A stretch of DNA of 64,000 nucleotides, taken from the NCBI GenBank assembly GCA_019358985.1, contig JAHHIJ010000008.1, forward strand, positions 62,001-126,000, given 5' to 3'. The stretch's first letter is position 1. Each line of letters begins with the position of its first letter. Below, piece by piece: positions 8,845-16,342 of this stretch. The notes under the pieces were generated by a model. The model had not been told where the DNA came from and made no database searches. It saw nothing but the letters and a program-made list of their open reading frames with translations. Position numbers and translations under genes: made by a program. The stretch is from Tolypothrix brevis GSE-NOS-MK-07-07A. GTDB taxonomy: Bacteria; Cyanobacteriota; Cyanobacteriia; Cyanobacteriales; Nostocaceae.

Positions 8845-9972
8845 ATGTATGATTGCATCATCGTCGGCGCCGGACCTGCTGGTGGAACAGCGGCTTACCA
8901 TTTAGCCAAGCAGGGACGTTCAGTATTAGTTTTAGAAAAAGAATCTTTGCCAAGATATAAACCCTGTGGCGGAGGAGTATCGCCTGCGATCGCCAAATGG
9001 TTTGACTTTGATTTTAGTCCTGCAATTTCTCTGAAAGTTGACGAATTGCGCTTTACTTGGAAAATGGGCGATCCTGTAGAAACCAAAATAGAGACTATCG
9101 AGCCTGTCTGGATGGTGCGACGCGATATTTTTGACTATTTCCTAATTCAGCAAGCGCTTCTTCAAGGTGCTGAATTAAAAGATTCTACGGAAGTAACTGG
9201 AATTGAATTTAAAAGCGATCGTTGGCAAGTTAATACAGCTAACGGTTCGGTTACTGGTCGCTATTTAATCGCCGCTGATGGTGCCAAGGGACCGATGGCA
9301 AAATGGTTAGGTTTCAAAGAACGCAAACGCCGTTTAGCAGGGGCTTTAGAGGTAGAAGTTCCGGCAGTTGTGGAGAATAAATCTACAATTCACTTCGAGT
9401 TTGGTATGGTCAAAAACGGCTATATCTGGAACTTCCCGAAAGCTGATGGTTATTCGATTGGTGTCGGTACTTTTATCGGTGGAGAAGCTCAAGATTTTAA
9501 GAAAATTTTGGATGAGTACGGAAAAAGCTTTGGTCTAGATGTTAAAGCTAGCAAGCAATACGGTCATCCTATTAGTTTATGGGATGGTAATCAAAAACTG
9601 CATACTCAAAATGCGGTTTTAGCAGGAGAAGCAGCTTGTGTAGTTGATCCGATGACAGCAGAAGGTATTCGTCCCTCTATTTTTAGCGGTTTGTTGGCAG
9701 CTGGAGCGATTCATCAAGCGCTTTCTGGTGATGCGATCGCTTTAGAAAATTATTCGGATGCGATTAGCGAACAATGGGGTGCTGATATGGCTTGGGCGCA
9801 AAAGTTAGCTGGAGCATTTTATCGCTTTCCGGGTGTTGGTTACAAAGTCGGCGTCAAGCGTCCTTCTGGTAGCCAAATTATGGGTAGAATCCTGTGTGGG
9901 GAATTGCGTTATGGCGACGTTGTGAATCGTGCGCTGAAGCGTTTGGTTCCGATTCCTGGTTTTGGCGGGTAA
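8845..9972 (+). CDS. Geranylgeranyl-reductase-family FAD-dependent oxidoreductase
   Basis: 375 residues from the ATG at 8845; the frame is open to 8782, but that part is repeat DNA and the dinucleotide-binding fold begins at once with MYDCIIVGAGPAGGTAAYHLA. Key motifs are GAGPAG at 8-13, the acidic end of strand two (LVLEKE), the family motif PRYKPCGGG near 37-45 and the second FAD motif GEAACVVDPMTAEGI. The family reduces isoprenoid chains (chlorophyll phytyl or archaeal lipids). This is a shorter relative of ChlP and its substrate is unknown. Confidence 0.82.
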   Translation: MYDCIIVGAGPAGGTAAYHLAKQGRSVLVLEKESLPRYKPCGGGVSPAIAKWFDFDFSPAISLKVDELRFTWKMGDPVETKIETIEPVWMVRRDIFDYFLIQQALLQGAELKDSTEVTGIEFKSDRWQVNTANGSVTGRYLIAADGAKGPMAKWLGFKERKRRLAGALEVEVPAVVENKSTIHFEFGMVKNGYIWNFPKADGYSIGVGTFIGGEAQDFKKILDEYGKSFGLDVKASKQYGHPISLWDGNQKLHTQNAVLAGEAACVVDPMTAEGIRPSIFSGLLAAGAIHQALSGDAIALENYSDAISEQWGADMAWAQKLAGAFYRFPGVGYKVGVKRPSGSQIMGRILCGELRYGDVVNRALKRLVPIPGFGG

Positions 9973-9982
9973 TTGAGAGTCA

Positions 9983-10122
9983 CTCAAAGCCCCTCAGACT
10001 GGAAGTCTGGGGCTACACAAACAAAGCCCATCTTCATGGGCTAAATACAAAAAAACAAATTCTAGCCTGCGTGTGCCTGCTTCGTCCGTGTAGCCAAGGC
10101 TTCCAGCCTGAGGGGCTTTTAA
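9983..10122. repeat. Long imperfect inverted repeat (AAAGCCCCTCAG...CTGAGGGGCTTTT)
   Basis: Left end AAAGCCCCTCAGACTGG, then GGGGCTACACAAACAAAGCCC; right half GTGTAGCCAAGG...CCAGCCTGAGGGGCTTTT. The arms are over 20 bp with interruptions. A relative with the same AGGCTGGAAGCCTGGGG segment is at 63355-63495. Its right end supplies the stop codon of the truncated macro-domain gene. Confidence 0.7.
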
Positions 10123-11204
10123 CAAACAATGTAGCCAGAACTCACGAACTCAGTGGCTCCATTAATCCACGTCTTACTGCTTCGCTGAATGCAACAGTTG
10201 CTATAGCATTGAACTAACTTCTGCACCTCTTGATAATTGCCGCCTTTCCAGACCGGACCAACTGTATGAATAACCCACTGTGCGGGGAGGTTATAACCTT
10301 TGGTAATTTGTGCTTCCCCTGTCGCCCAGTCCTGATTGAGTTCACTACATGCTATTTTTAGTTCAGAACCAGCTGCTCTGTGAATGGCAAAATCTACACC
10401 ACCACCACCTGAAAACCATAAATCAGTACAGTTAACGATCGCATCCACCCGTTGTTGAGTAATATCCCCTTCAACGACTCTGATTCTACTTTTGACAGAG
10501 TAAAGAGAATCTATATTTAGTGGAATCTTCAAGTTGATTCCAGCAACATTTATTTGTTTTCCCTGCTGTTGATAAACTTTGCTGAATTCGCTAGCTGCTC
10601 GTTTGATGTCATTACGAACAAAACTTGCGATCGCACGAGAATAAATCAACAGTGGCTCAAACCCAGCTAACGGTTCGGCAAAAGTCTCTACAATTGACGC
10701 CATGCGAACCCACTCAGCTTTTTCCTCTAATTTCAACTTTGCAAGAACAGATGCAATTTCTCGCGCTGCTTCACCAGGTTTTGTATAAGCTAACGCCGTC
10801 CAAGTCTGAACTTGAGCAAAATCACGCATATCTGGATCGTGACTCTCAAGCTGTTGTTTTACATAGACAAGCAAAAAATCAGACAATTCATGAATTCGCT
10901 TTTCTCCAAAGCGGGGATTCACTTTCAATTTTTTCAGCAATGCATTTCGCACCTCTATTTCCATTTCATAAAGTTCATATCCCACCTCATCACAAAGGCT
11001 GGAAAGTAACAAATCTGCCACAGCTAGCCAGGGAATTTTCAGTGCTTCACCGTGAATATCGCGTTGAAAGTTCGCCCACAAGCGATAAAGCAAATCGGGT
11101 GTCAGCGCTAAGGGAAAAGCAGCATGATAAGCGAAATCGAGATGCGCTTCACCAAAGCGTTGGTGAAAAGCTTCTATTCTACGAGTGACGACTTCTGGCT
11201 TCAT
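10119..11204 (-). CDS. Conserved N-terminal module fused to a truncated macro domain
   Basis: 361 residues, last gene of the minus-strand conflict-type operon. Residues 1-230 form a helical module (YHAAFPLALTPDLLYRLWANF, WLAVADLLLSSLCDEVG) that I recall from other large cyanobacterial proteins but cannot name. Residues ~238-338 are a macro domain: VVEGDITQQRVDAIVN, then GGGGVDFAIHRAAG and WVIHTVGPVWKGG. The usual NAAN motif reads NCTD. The second half of the macro fold is missing: after CYSN at 333-336 the sequence loses similarity and stops at the edge of the inverted repeat at 9983-10122. ADP-ribose binding is therefore doubtful, and the gene may be degenerate at its 3' end. Confidence 0.72.
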   Translation of the reverse strand: MKPEVVTRRIEAFHQRFGEAHLDFAYHAAFPLALTPDLLYRLWANFQRDIHGEALKIPWLAVADLLLSSLCDEVGYELYEMEIEVRNALLKKLKVNPRFGEKRIHELSDFLLVYVKQQLESHDPDMRDFAQVQTWTALAYTKPGEAAREIASVLAKLKLEEKAEWVRMASIVETFAEPLAGFEPLLIYSRAIASFVRNDIKRAASEFSKVYQQQGKQINVAGINLKIPLNIDSLYSVKSRIRVVEGDITQQRVDAIVNCTDLWFSGGGGVDFAIHRAAGSELKIACSELNQDWATGEAQITKGYNLPAQWVIHTVGPVWKGGNYQEVQKLVQCYSNCCIQRSSKTWINGATEFVSSGYIVC

Positions 11205-11212
11205 CTGCTTTT

Positions 11213-11872
11213 CTAAACTAAAGTTTTCGATAAAGAACCCTCAAAGGGTTGCAATAAAATTCCGAGAATCTTATCGACTGCATTAATGTAATATTCGATC
11301 GCGTCGATGGACAATATACTTTGTTCTAAAGTCAAAAACTTCCAACTAGTTCCAGTTGTAACTGCTCCATAAATGACTTTAATATCACTTCCTGCTTTTT
11401 GATTAAATATTTGACCAGCAACCATTGTGGCAGCGCATTGCCCCAACCCAGCAATTATATTTTCGTTTTTCGCTTCAATCACTGTAAGCACTGGAGCGCT
11501 GATAAAATATTGCTCACTAGATGCGCTGAGGATAAAGTCACAAAAACCTGATAGTCCTTGAGCGGGATCAACATTAAATTCTGTTCCAGAAAATAAGCCG
11601 ATTCGATAATCCAACTGTCGCCTGACTTCAGATAGAATTGGAGCAATGAGAAACTCAGAACGAGCTTTTTCGCTGTTAATGGCAGTTGCCAAAGTTAGAT
11701 TTTCAGCCAGCACACGTTGTAGTAAATCAGATGGTTTCACCCCCGCTACATTCCCAAACAAATTTCGAGTCTCGTTCAGAGTTAAGCCAAATGCATTTCT
11801 TGCTTTAACGAGAGTAAAATCACTGTATGCCATAAAAAGAGCGTAGAAGCTCTGCTTCTTGTCGTGAGACAT
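11213..11872 (-). CDS. Conserved hypothetical protein with PD-(D/E)XK-like signature
   Basis: 219 residues, eight bases upstream of the macro-domain gene and eleven bases downstream of the vWA gene, so cotranscribed. The arrangement E73 (RSEFLIAPIL), D112 (GFCDFIL), E133-A-K135 (LTVIEAKNEN) and Q145 fits the nuclease core of the PD-(D/E)XK superfamily, similar to the HsdR N-terminal type. This is motif reading, not a profile hit. It could be a DNA-cutting effector or a catalytically idle structural subunit of the system. Confidence 0.65.
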   Translation of the reverse strand: MSHDKKQSFYALFMAYSDFTLVKARNAFGLTLNETRNLFGNVAGVKPSDLLQRVLAENLTLATAINSEKARSEFLIAPILSEVRRQLDYRIGLFSGTEFNVDPAQGLSGFCDFILSASSEQYFISAPVLTVIEAKNENIIAGLGQCAATMVAGQIFNQKAGSDIKVIYGAVTTGTSWKFLTLEQSILSIDAIEYYINAVDKILGILLQPFEGSLSKTLV

Positions 11873-11883
11873 CGCCTTCTATT

Positions 11884-13008
11884 TTAATTGTGTAGCATCA
11901 CTTGCCGTCCTCGCAAAATAGCGATCGCACTATCCAACCCTTGACGGCTCAATTCAAACATCGGTACTAAACGGGCAATTTCACCCGCAGTCGTCCCAAA
12001 CCAGCGCTGTGTCGCCATCGGATTGACCCATGCTATATAACGAACTCGTTGCTTTAACTGGTATAAAAACTTTTCTGTCAACTCGATCCTTTCTAAACTA
12101 TAACCACCCCGCGCCGCTCCCGCATCACTAAAAATCAACACAGCGGAACACTCTGGACGCAGTTTAGCCAGAAAATCTAATACAGGTTCAGCTTTTTGGC
12201 GAGCCGTATCTCTGTAAATATACTTGGTTGGGCAGTTATGGAAGTAATAAATACCAGCTTTTCCTAAGCGTCCTCCGCGCACTGCCGTTTCTGCCAATCG
12301 CTGGGAAAGGGCGTGAAATGGTACCATTGAGCCTTTTTGGTCAATCAATAACTGTAATTCTGTGCGATTTACTCGACTGGGAACCATTACAGGCTCTAGC
12401 AACATTCCCTGTTGTCCAATCCGCTCAATTGTTGCTTCTACATCAAATTCTGTGGGCAAACCTTGCCGCACGAAACGCCGCAAATGTCGCCAACTTTGCT
12501 TCATCTGGCGTCGTGTGACGGGGAAATATTCATCGGTTTGGGTGAAGCGATTTTCAGCAATTTCATCATAGCTGTTAGTAGTAATTTGTACTGCTTCAGC
12601 TACTTGCATTTCCTCTTCCACTTCGATTAATTCTGATGAAATGGTTACGGAAACAGGTGTATTTTCGGTTTGTTCGGGTTTGGGTTGAAAGCTGGACTTA
12701 GTAGTTTTTGTGTGTAAATTGTCTGCTTTTTCAGTTAAGGTGGGAGCTGGAACAAAAGCGCTGATTACTTGTTGAAAGTGATAATTAAATAGGTGTTCCT
12801 CGTCCTTCGATTTCACCCACAAGGTTCGGCATAGTTCCGCTAATGCCTCTTGGTTAGTTGTGCCAAAGCCTTTTTGTAAAGCTTCTAGAATCAGGCGATA
12901 CTCATCAATACCCAGTGGTAAGCCTGCCTCTCGCAGCCGCGTAAAGAGGTCAAGTAGGGGTAATTCTTCTGGGGTAGTGGTCGCGAATTGTACTTGGGCA
13001 GTTTTCAT
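11884..13008 (-). CDS. vWA-domain protein (MoxR partner)
   Basis: 374 residues. The N-terminal part (LFTRLREAGLPLGIDEYRLILEAL) is typical of CoxE-like vWA proteins that pair with MoxR ATPases; a low-complexity stretch (~90-165) follows, then the vWA domain from about 217. The MIDAS start reads D223-Q-K225-G-S227, so the second position of the usual DxSxS is Lys; this may impair metal binding. Later motifs AVLIFSDAGAARGGYS and YIAWVNPMATQRWFG complete the fold. It lies downstream of the MoxR gene, separated by 163 bp of repeat DNA. It probably works as the adaptor of the AAA+ motor. Confidence 0.85.
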   Translation of the reverse strand: MKTAQVQFATTTPEELPLLDLFTRLREAGLPLGIDEYRLILEALQKGFGTTNQEALAELCRTLWVKSKDEEHLFNYHFQQVISAFVPAPTLTEKADNLHTKTTKSSFQPKPEQTENTPVSVTISSELIEVEEEMQVAEAVQITTNSYDEIAENRFTQTDEYFPVTRRQMKQSWRHLRRFVRQGLPTEFDVEATIERIGQQGMLLEPVMVPSRVNRTELQLLIDQKGSMVPFHALSQRLAETAVRGGRLGKAGIYYFHNCPTKYIYRDTARQKAEPVLDFLAKLRPECSAVLIFSDAGAARGGYSLERIELTEKFLYQLKQRVRYIAWVNPMATQRWFGTTAGEIARLVPMFELSRQGLDSAIAILRGRQVMLHN

Positions 13009-13014
13009 AGAATA

Positions 13015-13170
13015 CCTGGCGATTAGAAATCGCGGCTACACAAACGAAGTCCGCCTTTCCTACGGAACGCCAAGGGCGAACGCGGACTAAAGATAATATT
13101 ATGTTCTGATAATTAACATTAATAAAAATATCGCAACCCTCGTAGAGACGTTCCGCCGGAACGTCTTTAC
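13015..13170. repeat. Composite repeat between MoxR and vWA genes
   Basis: First part (13015-13095): GCGATTAGAAATCGCGGCTA, CACAAACGAAGTCCGCCT and GCGGACTAAAG, a family also seen at 30095-30145. Second part: ATTAACATTAATAAAAA and the palindromic core at 13142-13170. The core ends one base before the MoxR stop codon complement (13172-13174). Confidence 0.75.
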
Positions 13171-13171
13171 A

Positions 13172-14125
13172 TTACGATCGCTCTTCACTATAACGTCGAT
13201 AATCATCCCAACTCTTCAGCAATACCCCTGGATACAAAAGTTCTATTTTTAACTTGTTGAGAATTTCGTCGTCGGAATTGTGCTTGAGTAGCATGTCCAT
13301 CCAATCCATCAACTCGCTGGTACTTACTTTTTTGCCTGCGTCTCCTTTGTCTTGTTGCATCTGGTTGCGAAGATTAATAAAGCGATCGATAATTGCATCC
13401 AGTAATGCTAAACGGGGATCGGAAAAAGGAAAGCGAGCTTTAATTATCTTGATCAAATCCTCCCGTTGCGGAAATTTGACGTAGTGAAACAAACAGCGAC
13501 GCAAAAAGGCATCGGGTAAGTCTTTTTCGTCGTTACTAGTAATAAAGACTATCGGTGTCACTTTCGCGTAAATTTTCTTGATAGGGCTGGTTTGTTTTAC
13601 CTCTATTACCTCAAACCTTTTCTCATCAAGCTCTAACAGCAAATCATTTGGAAAATCGATATCAGCTTTATCAATTTCATCAATCAGTACAACTGTGCGG
13701 CGTTCGTTGCGAAAAGCACGTCCAAGCGGTCCCCATTCAACGTAAGCATCAGCATTTTTTGCTTGTTCTGCGGCATCTTTATCTATCCCAGAAGCAGCAA
13801 GTTGTGCATCTCGTAACCTGCCAACTGCATCGTAAGTATACAGCCCATCCCGCGCTCGACTGGTAGATTTGACGTACCAAGCTTCATAAGGCAAATTTAG
13901 CTCGTAAGCGACAGCACGCGCTAATTTTGTTTTGCCACAACCGGGTTCACCTTTTAATAATAAAGGACGTTCGAGAGCGATCGCTAAATTCACGGCTTCT
14001 ACCAATTTCTCACCGGGCAAATATGGATACAAAAGTTGCCCTGTTAGCTTATCTTGCTCTTTTGCTTTGGGCTGTTTATCCTTGTCACCAGTGTATTTCA
14101 GCCGCTCGTCTACAGCTTTAACCAC
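13172..14125 (-). CDS. MoxR-family AAA+ ATPase
   Basis: 317 residues from a GTG at 14125, preceded by a strong AAGGAGAGG; it overlaps the end of the upstream gene by 16 bp, so translation is probably coupled. Walker A GEPGCGKT at 59-66, Walker B VVLIDEID at 145-152, sensor 1 TSNDEKDLPDAFLRRC from 196 with arginine finger candidates R209/R210. MoxR ATPases act as chaperone-like motors with vWA partners. In this operon it would be the NTP-dependent switch between the sensor proteins and the CHAT effector. Confidence 0.93.
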   Translation of the reverse strand: MVKAVDERLKYTGDKDKQPKAKEQDKLTGQLLYPYLPGEKLVEAVNLAIALERPLLLKGEPGCGKTKLARAVAYELNLPYEAWYVKSTSRARDGLYTYDAVGRLRDAQLAASGIDKDAAEQAKNADAYVEWGPLGRAFRNERRTVVLIDEIDKADIDFPNDLLLELDEKRFEVIEVKQTSPIKKIYAKVTPIVFITSNDEKDLPDAFLRRCLFHYVKFPQREDLIKIIKARFPFSDPRLALLDAIIDRFINLRNQMQQDKGDAGKKVSTSELMDWMDMLLKHNSDDEILNKLKIELLYPGVLLKSWDDYRRYSEERS

Positions 14126-15075
14126 CTATCCTCTCCTTGCTCCCAACTATAACCACACAACCCAAAAATTTCGGCAAACACGCGTTCTGGAATGCCTTCA
14201 CTGTTTTCTAGAATTACCTTAACTGTGTATTCAATTTTTTTAGTCATTTTTGTGGGTAGTGCATCAATTGCATTTTCCATCCAGTTAACTAACACTTGAT
14301 CGCAAAGAAGATCAATAATCGGCAGTCTTATAGGAGTACAAGGTTGCCAAAGTGTTTCAAATTCATCTGCAAACGCGATATTCCAGGAGTTGACACAACC
14401 ATCCTGATCAACTAAAAACATCAATAAAAAAAACTCGTTGCTTGAATAAATCGCTTCTTGAGTTGAGTTTACCAGGGGAAGCCAAAATTCGCGGATCAAT
14501 TCCTGCAAATAGTCTTCCTCAATGCAATCCATATCGTGAAAAACCAGGATGACGTGTTGATTTTTCAATTGACATATCACATTTCTGGCAATTTCCGGCA
14601 ATGAATAGTCTTGTACTTGCATCTGACGACCAAATTCACGCCATAATGCTTTGATGTCAGTTCTAAATGCTTTGCGGGAGAGGTGAAATTGAATTGGTGG
14701 AGTTACCGAACCATCAGGTATTGCCTGTAATAAGCGTTTTAAAAGAAATATTTGCCCGTGTTCCGCTGAACCATGAACCAAAAAAGCTCCGATACGGTTT
14801 TGTTCAATAAATTCTCGGAATAAGCGCACCTGCTTGATATAATTCAACCGAAACAGTTCAATGTGTATTCGCTCACTTTCTAGATTATCAATTTGTTTGA
14901 CGAGGCGATCGCGTTGTGCTTCAAAATGCTTAATTTCCTGCTCTAGCTGAAAAGCCACTGAAGTACCTGCCTCAATTGCCGAATTAGTCCGCAAGCGTTG
15001 TATTTTCTTGCTAAGTAGCTCGTACTGTTGTTGAAGTTCTTCGCGTTTGCGCTGTAAGTGTTGAACTGAGGACAT
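14110..15075 (-). CDS. Inactive-STAND-like protein with N-terminal effector-associated coiled coil
   Basis: 321 residues. Residues 1-70 are a coiled-coil module (QYELLSKKIQRL, then IEAGTSVAFQLEQE) closely similar to the C-terminal tail of the CHAT protein upstream. The rest looks like a degraded STAND NTPase: the P-loop position reads VHGSAEHGQIF (100-110) with no GK[ST], followed by a hydrophobic Walker-B-like strand HVILVFHDMD near 174-183 and a helical C-terminus. This matches the 'iSTAND' concept of cyanobacterial and other bacterial conflict systems. It probably scaffolds or senses rather than hydrolyses ATP. Coupled to MoxR by overlap. Confidence 0.75.
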   Translation of the reverse strand: MSSVQHLQRKREELQQQYELLSKKIQRLRTNSAIEAGTSVAFQLEQEIKHFEAQRDRLVKQIDNLESERIHIELFRLNYIKQVRLFREFIEQNRIGAFLVHGSAEHGQIFLLKRLLQAIPDGSVTPPIQFHLSRKAFRTDIKALWREFGRQMQVQDYSLPEIARNVICQLKNQHVILVFHDMDCIEEDYLQELIREFWLPLVNSTQEAIYSSNEFFLLMFLVDQDGCVNSWNIAFADEFETLWQPCTPIRLPIIDLLCDQVLVNWMENAIDALPTKMTKKIEYTVKVILENSEGIPERVFAEIFGLCGYSWEQGEDRWLKL

Positions 15076-15098
15076 TTCTTTCGATTCAGAAATTGCGA

Positions 15099-15923
15099 TT
15101 ATTGAAGTTTGTTTTCTAGCTCCTTAATCTGTTGATCAAGTTGTTTCATTTGATTTTCAGTTCCTTCCTTCTCCTTTTCCAACTGAAACTGTACAGCAGT
15201 ACCAGCTTGAATTACTAAATCCATACTTAGACGCTTAAGTTTCTCCCTTAACAGATTGTACTGTTCTTCAAGGCTTTCAAGTTCTTGTGAAATTCGTCGT
15301 CGCTGTCCTGGGGTTAAGTCAGTCGGTGCTTTGTCCTTAGGTGTTACCTGTTGGACAGAAATATTTGTTTTATAAATAACTGGTTTAAGATGTTCTGGAA
15401 TGCCTTGTAGTCGAATTTCTACGCAGCCAAACTCATAAGCATCTTCAATAGAACGATTTGCAGCTAAAGCCTTATAAAAACCAACTGCAAAAGCGATCGC
15501 AGCTTTATCTCCAATCGCGTCATTCATCCCAATCACAAACGGAATATATTCGGCGATCGCTTTTGCTTGAATTTCTGAATAGCACGCATTCATTACCACA
15601 CAATTAATGCTTTGTGCAAATAATTTAAACATTGCCGCTAAAGCATCAGGTTTGACGGCTTGAACTTTGCCGACTTCATTCTCAAAGCACAATTCGCCGG
15701 TACTTTTACCATGTCCGGAAAAATGCACAATCTGCGGTTCAACTTCAAATATAGCCTGAGTAATATCCCCGACGCGCACCGACTCATGCTGTTCTATTTG
15801 AAACTTTCCTGGCTCTTGACGCAATCTTGCTTTAATATCGCGCAACTCTTGCCCTAAGCGTAATCGAGATTCATCACTAGGATCGGCAGTGAGAAACAGA
15901 ATTTTGATTTGGCTATCGTTCAT
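15099..15923 (-). CDS. CHAT-domain caspase-like protease
   Basis: 274 residues, first gene of the operon. The N-terminal 185 residues are a CHAT peptidase: ILFLTADPSDESRLRLGQE at the start, catalytic His in HFSGHG (H71) and catalytic Cys in MNACYSE (C114), then GMNDAIGDKAAIAFAVGFY. A linker leads to the coiled-coil module (residues ~205-274; QYNLLREKLKRL, then IQAGTAVQFQLEKE) that is shared with the next protein. Known relatives cleave protein targets to trigger cell death or defence. Both catalytic residues are intact, so an active protease is expected. Spacing to the next gene is 23 bp. Confidence 0.9.
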   Translation of the reverse strand: MNDSQIKILFLTADPSDESRLRLGQELRDIKARLRQEPGKFQIEQHESVRVGDITQAIFEVEPQIVHFSGHGKSTGELCFENEVGKVQAVKPDALAAMFKLFAQSINCVVMNACYSEIQAKAIAEYIPFVIGMNDAIGDKAAIAFAVGFYKALAANRSIEDAYEFGCVEIRLQGIPEHLKPVIYKTNISVQQVTPKDKAPTDLTPGQRRRISQELESLEEQYNLLREKLKRLSMDLVIQAGTAVQFQLEKEKEGTENQMKQLDQQIKELENKLQ

Positions 15924-16342
15924 GACTTTTTAGACGCTGGATTGGCAACTTAATTGATACGGGAATGAGCGCAATAACTCTCCCAAACTCTTATTTCTCT
16001 GTGTACTCTGTGTCCTCTGTGGTTCGTTTTTTTTATGACGAGTGCCTAATACCATTTCTGTGTGAAGATGCGCCTAATTTAGCCCACGCAGGTAAGCTCT
16101 CGTTCGTTTAGCCGCGAGTTTACTCGTCGGGTTATTAAGCGCAGCCTCATAAAGAATTGGTATAAGTTCTATAGCGTTTCCTAATCACTTGAGGTACATT
16201 ATAGCCCCCTCCACGAAGAGCGGGGAGGGGGTTGGGGGTGGGGTTCTTGTATCTCACTCAAACGAGAAGTGCTATATTTACCTACAAAGGGAAATAGCCT
16301 CTTTCCCGACTGGGGATGAGCGGTAAACCGCTCAGTACGAAT
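15924..16342. other. Intergenic region with several small inverted repeats
   Basis: No gene seen in this 419 bp. It carries an element bounded by ATACCATTTCT / AGAATTGGTAT (about 16050-16163), a second bounded by TATAGCGTTTC / GAGAAGTGCTATA (about 16171-16277) with a CCCCCTCC/GGAGGGGG stem inside, and a hairpin GAGCGGTAAACCGCTC at 16319-16334. The CHAT operon promoter should lie at its left end, but I cannot point to clear -35/-10 boxes. Confidence 0.55.
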
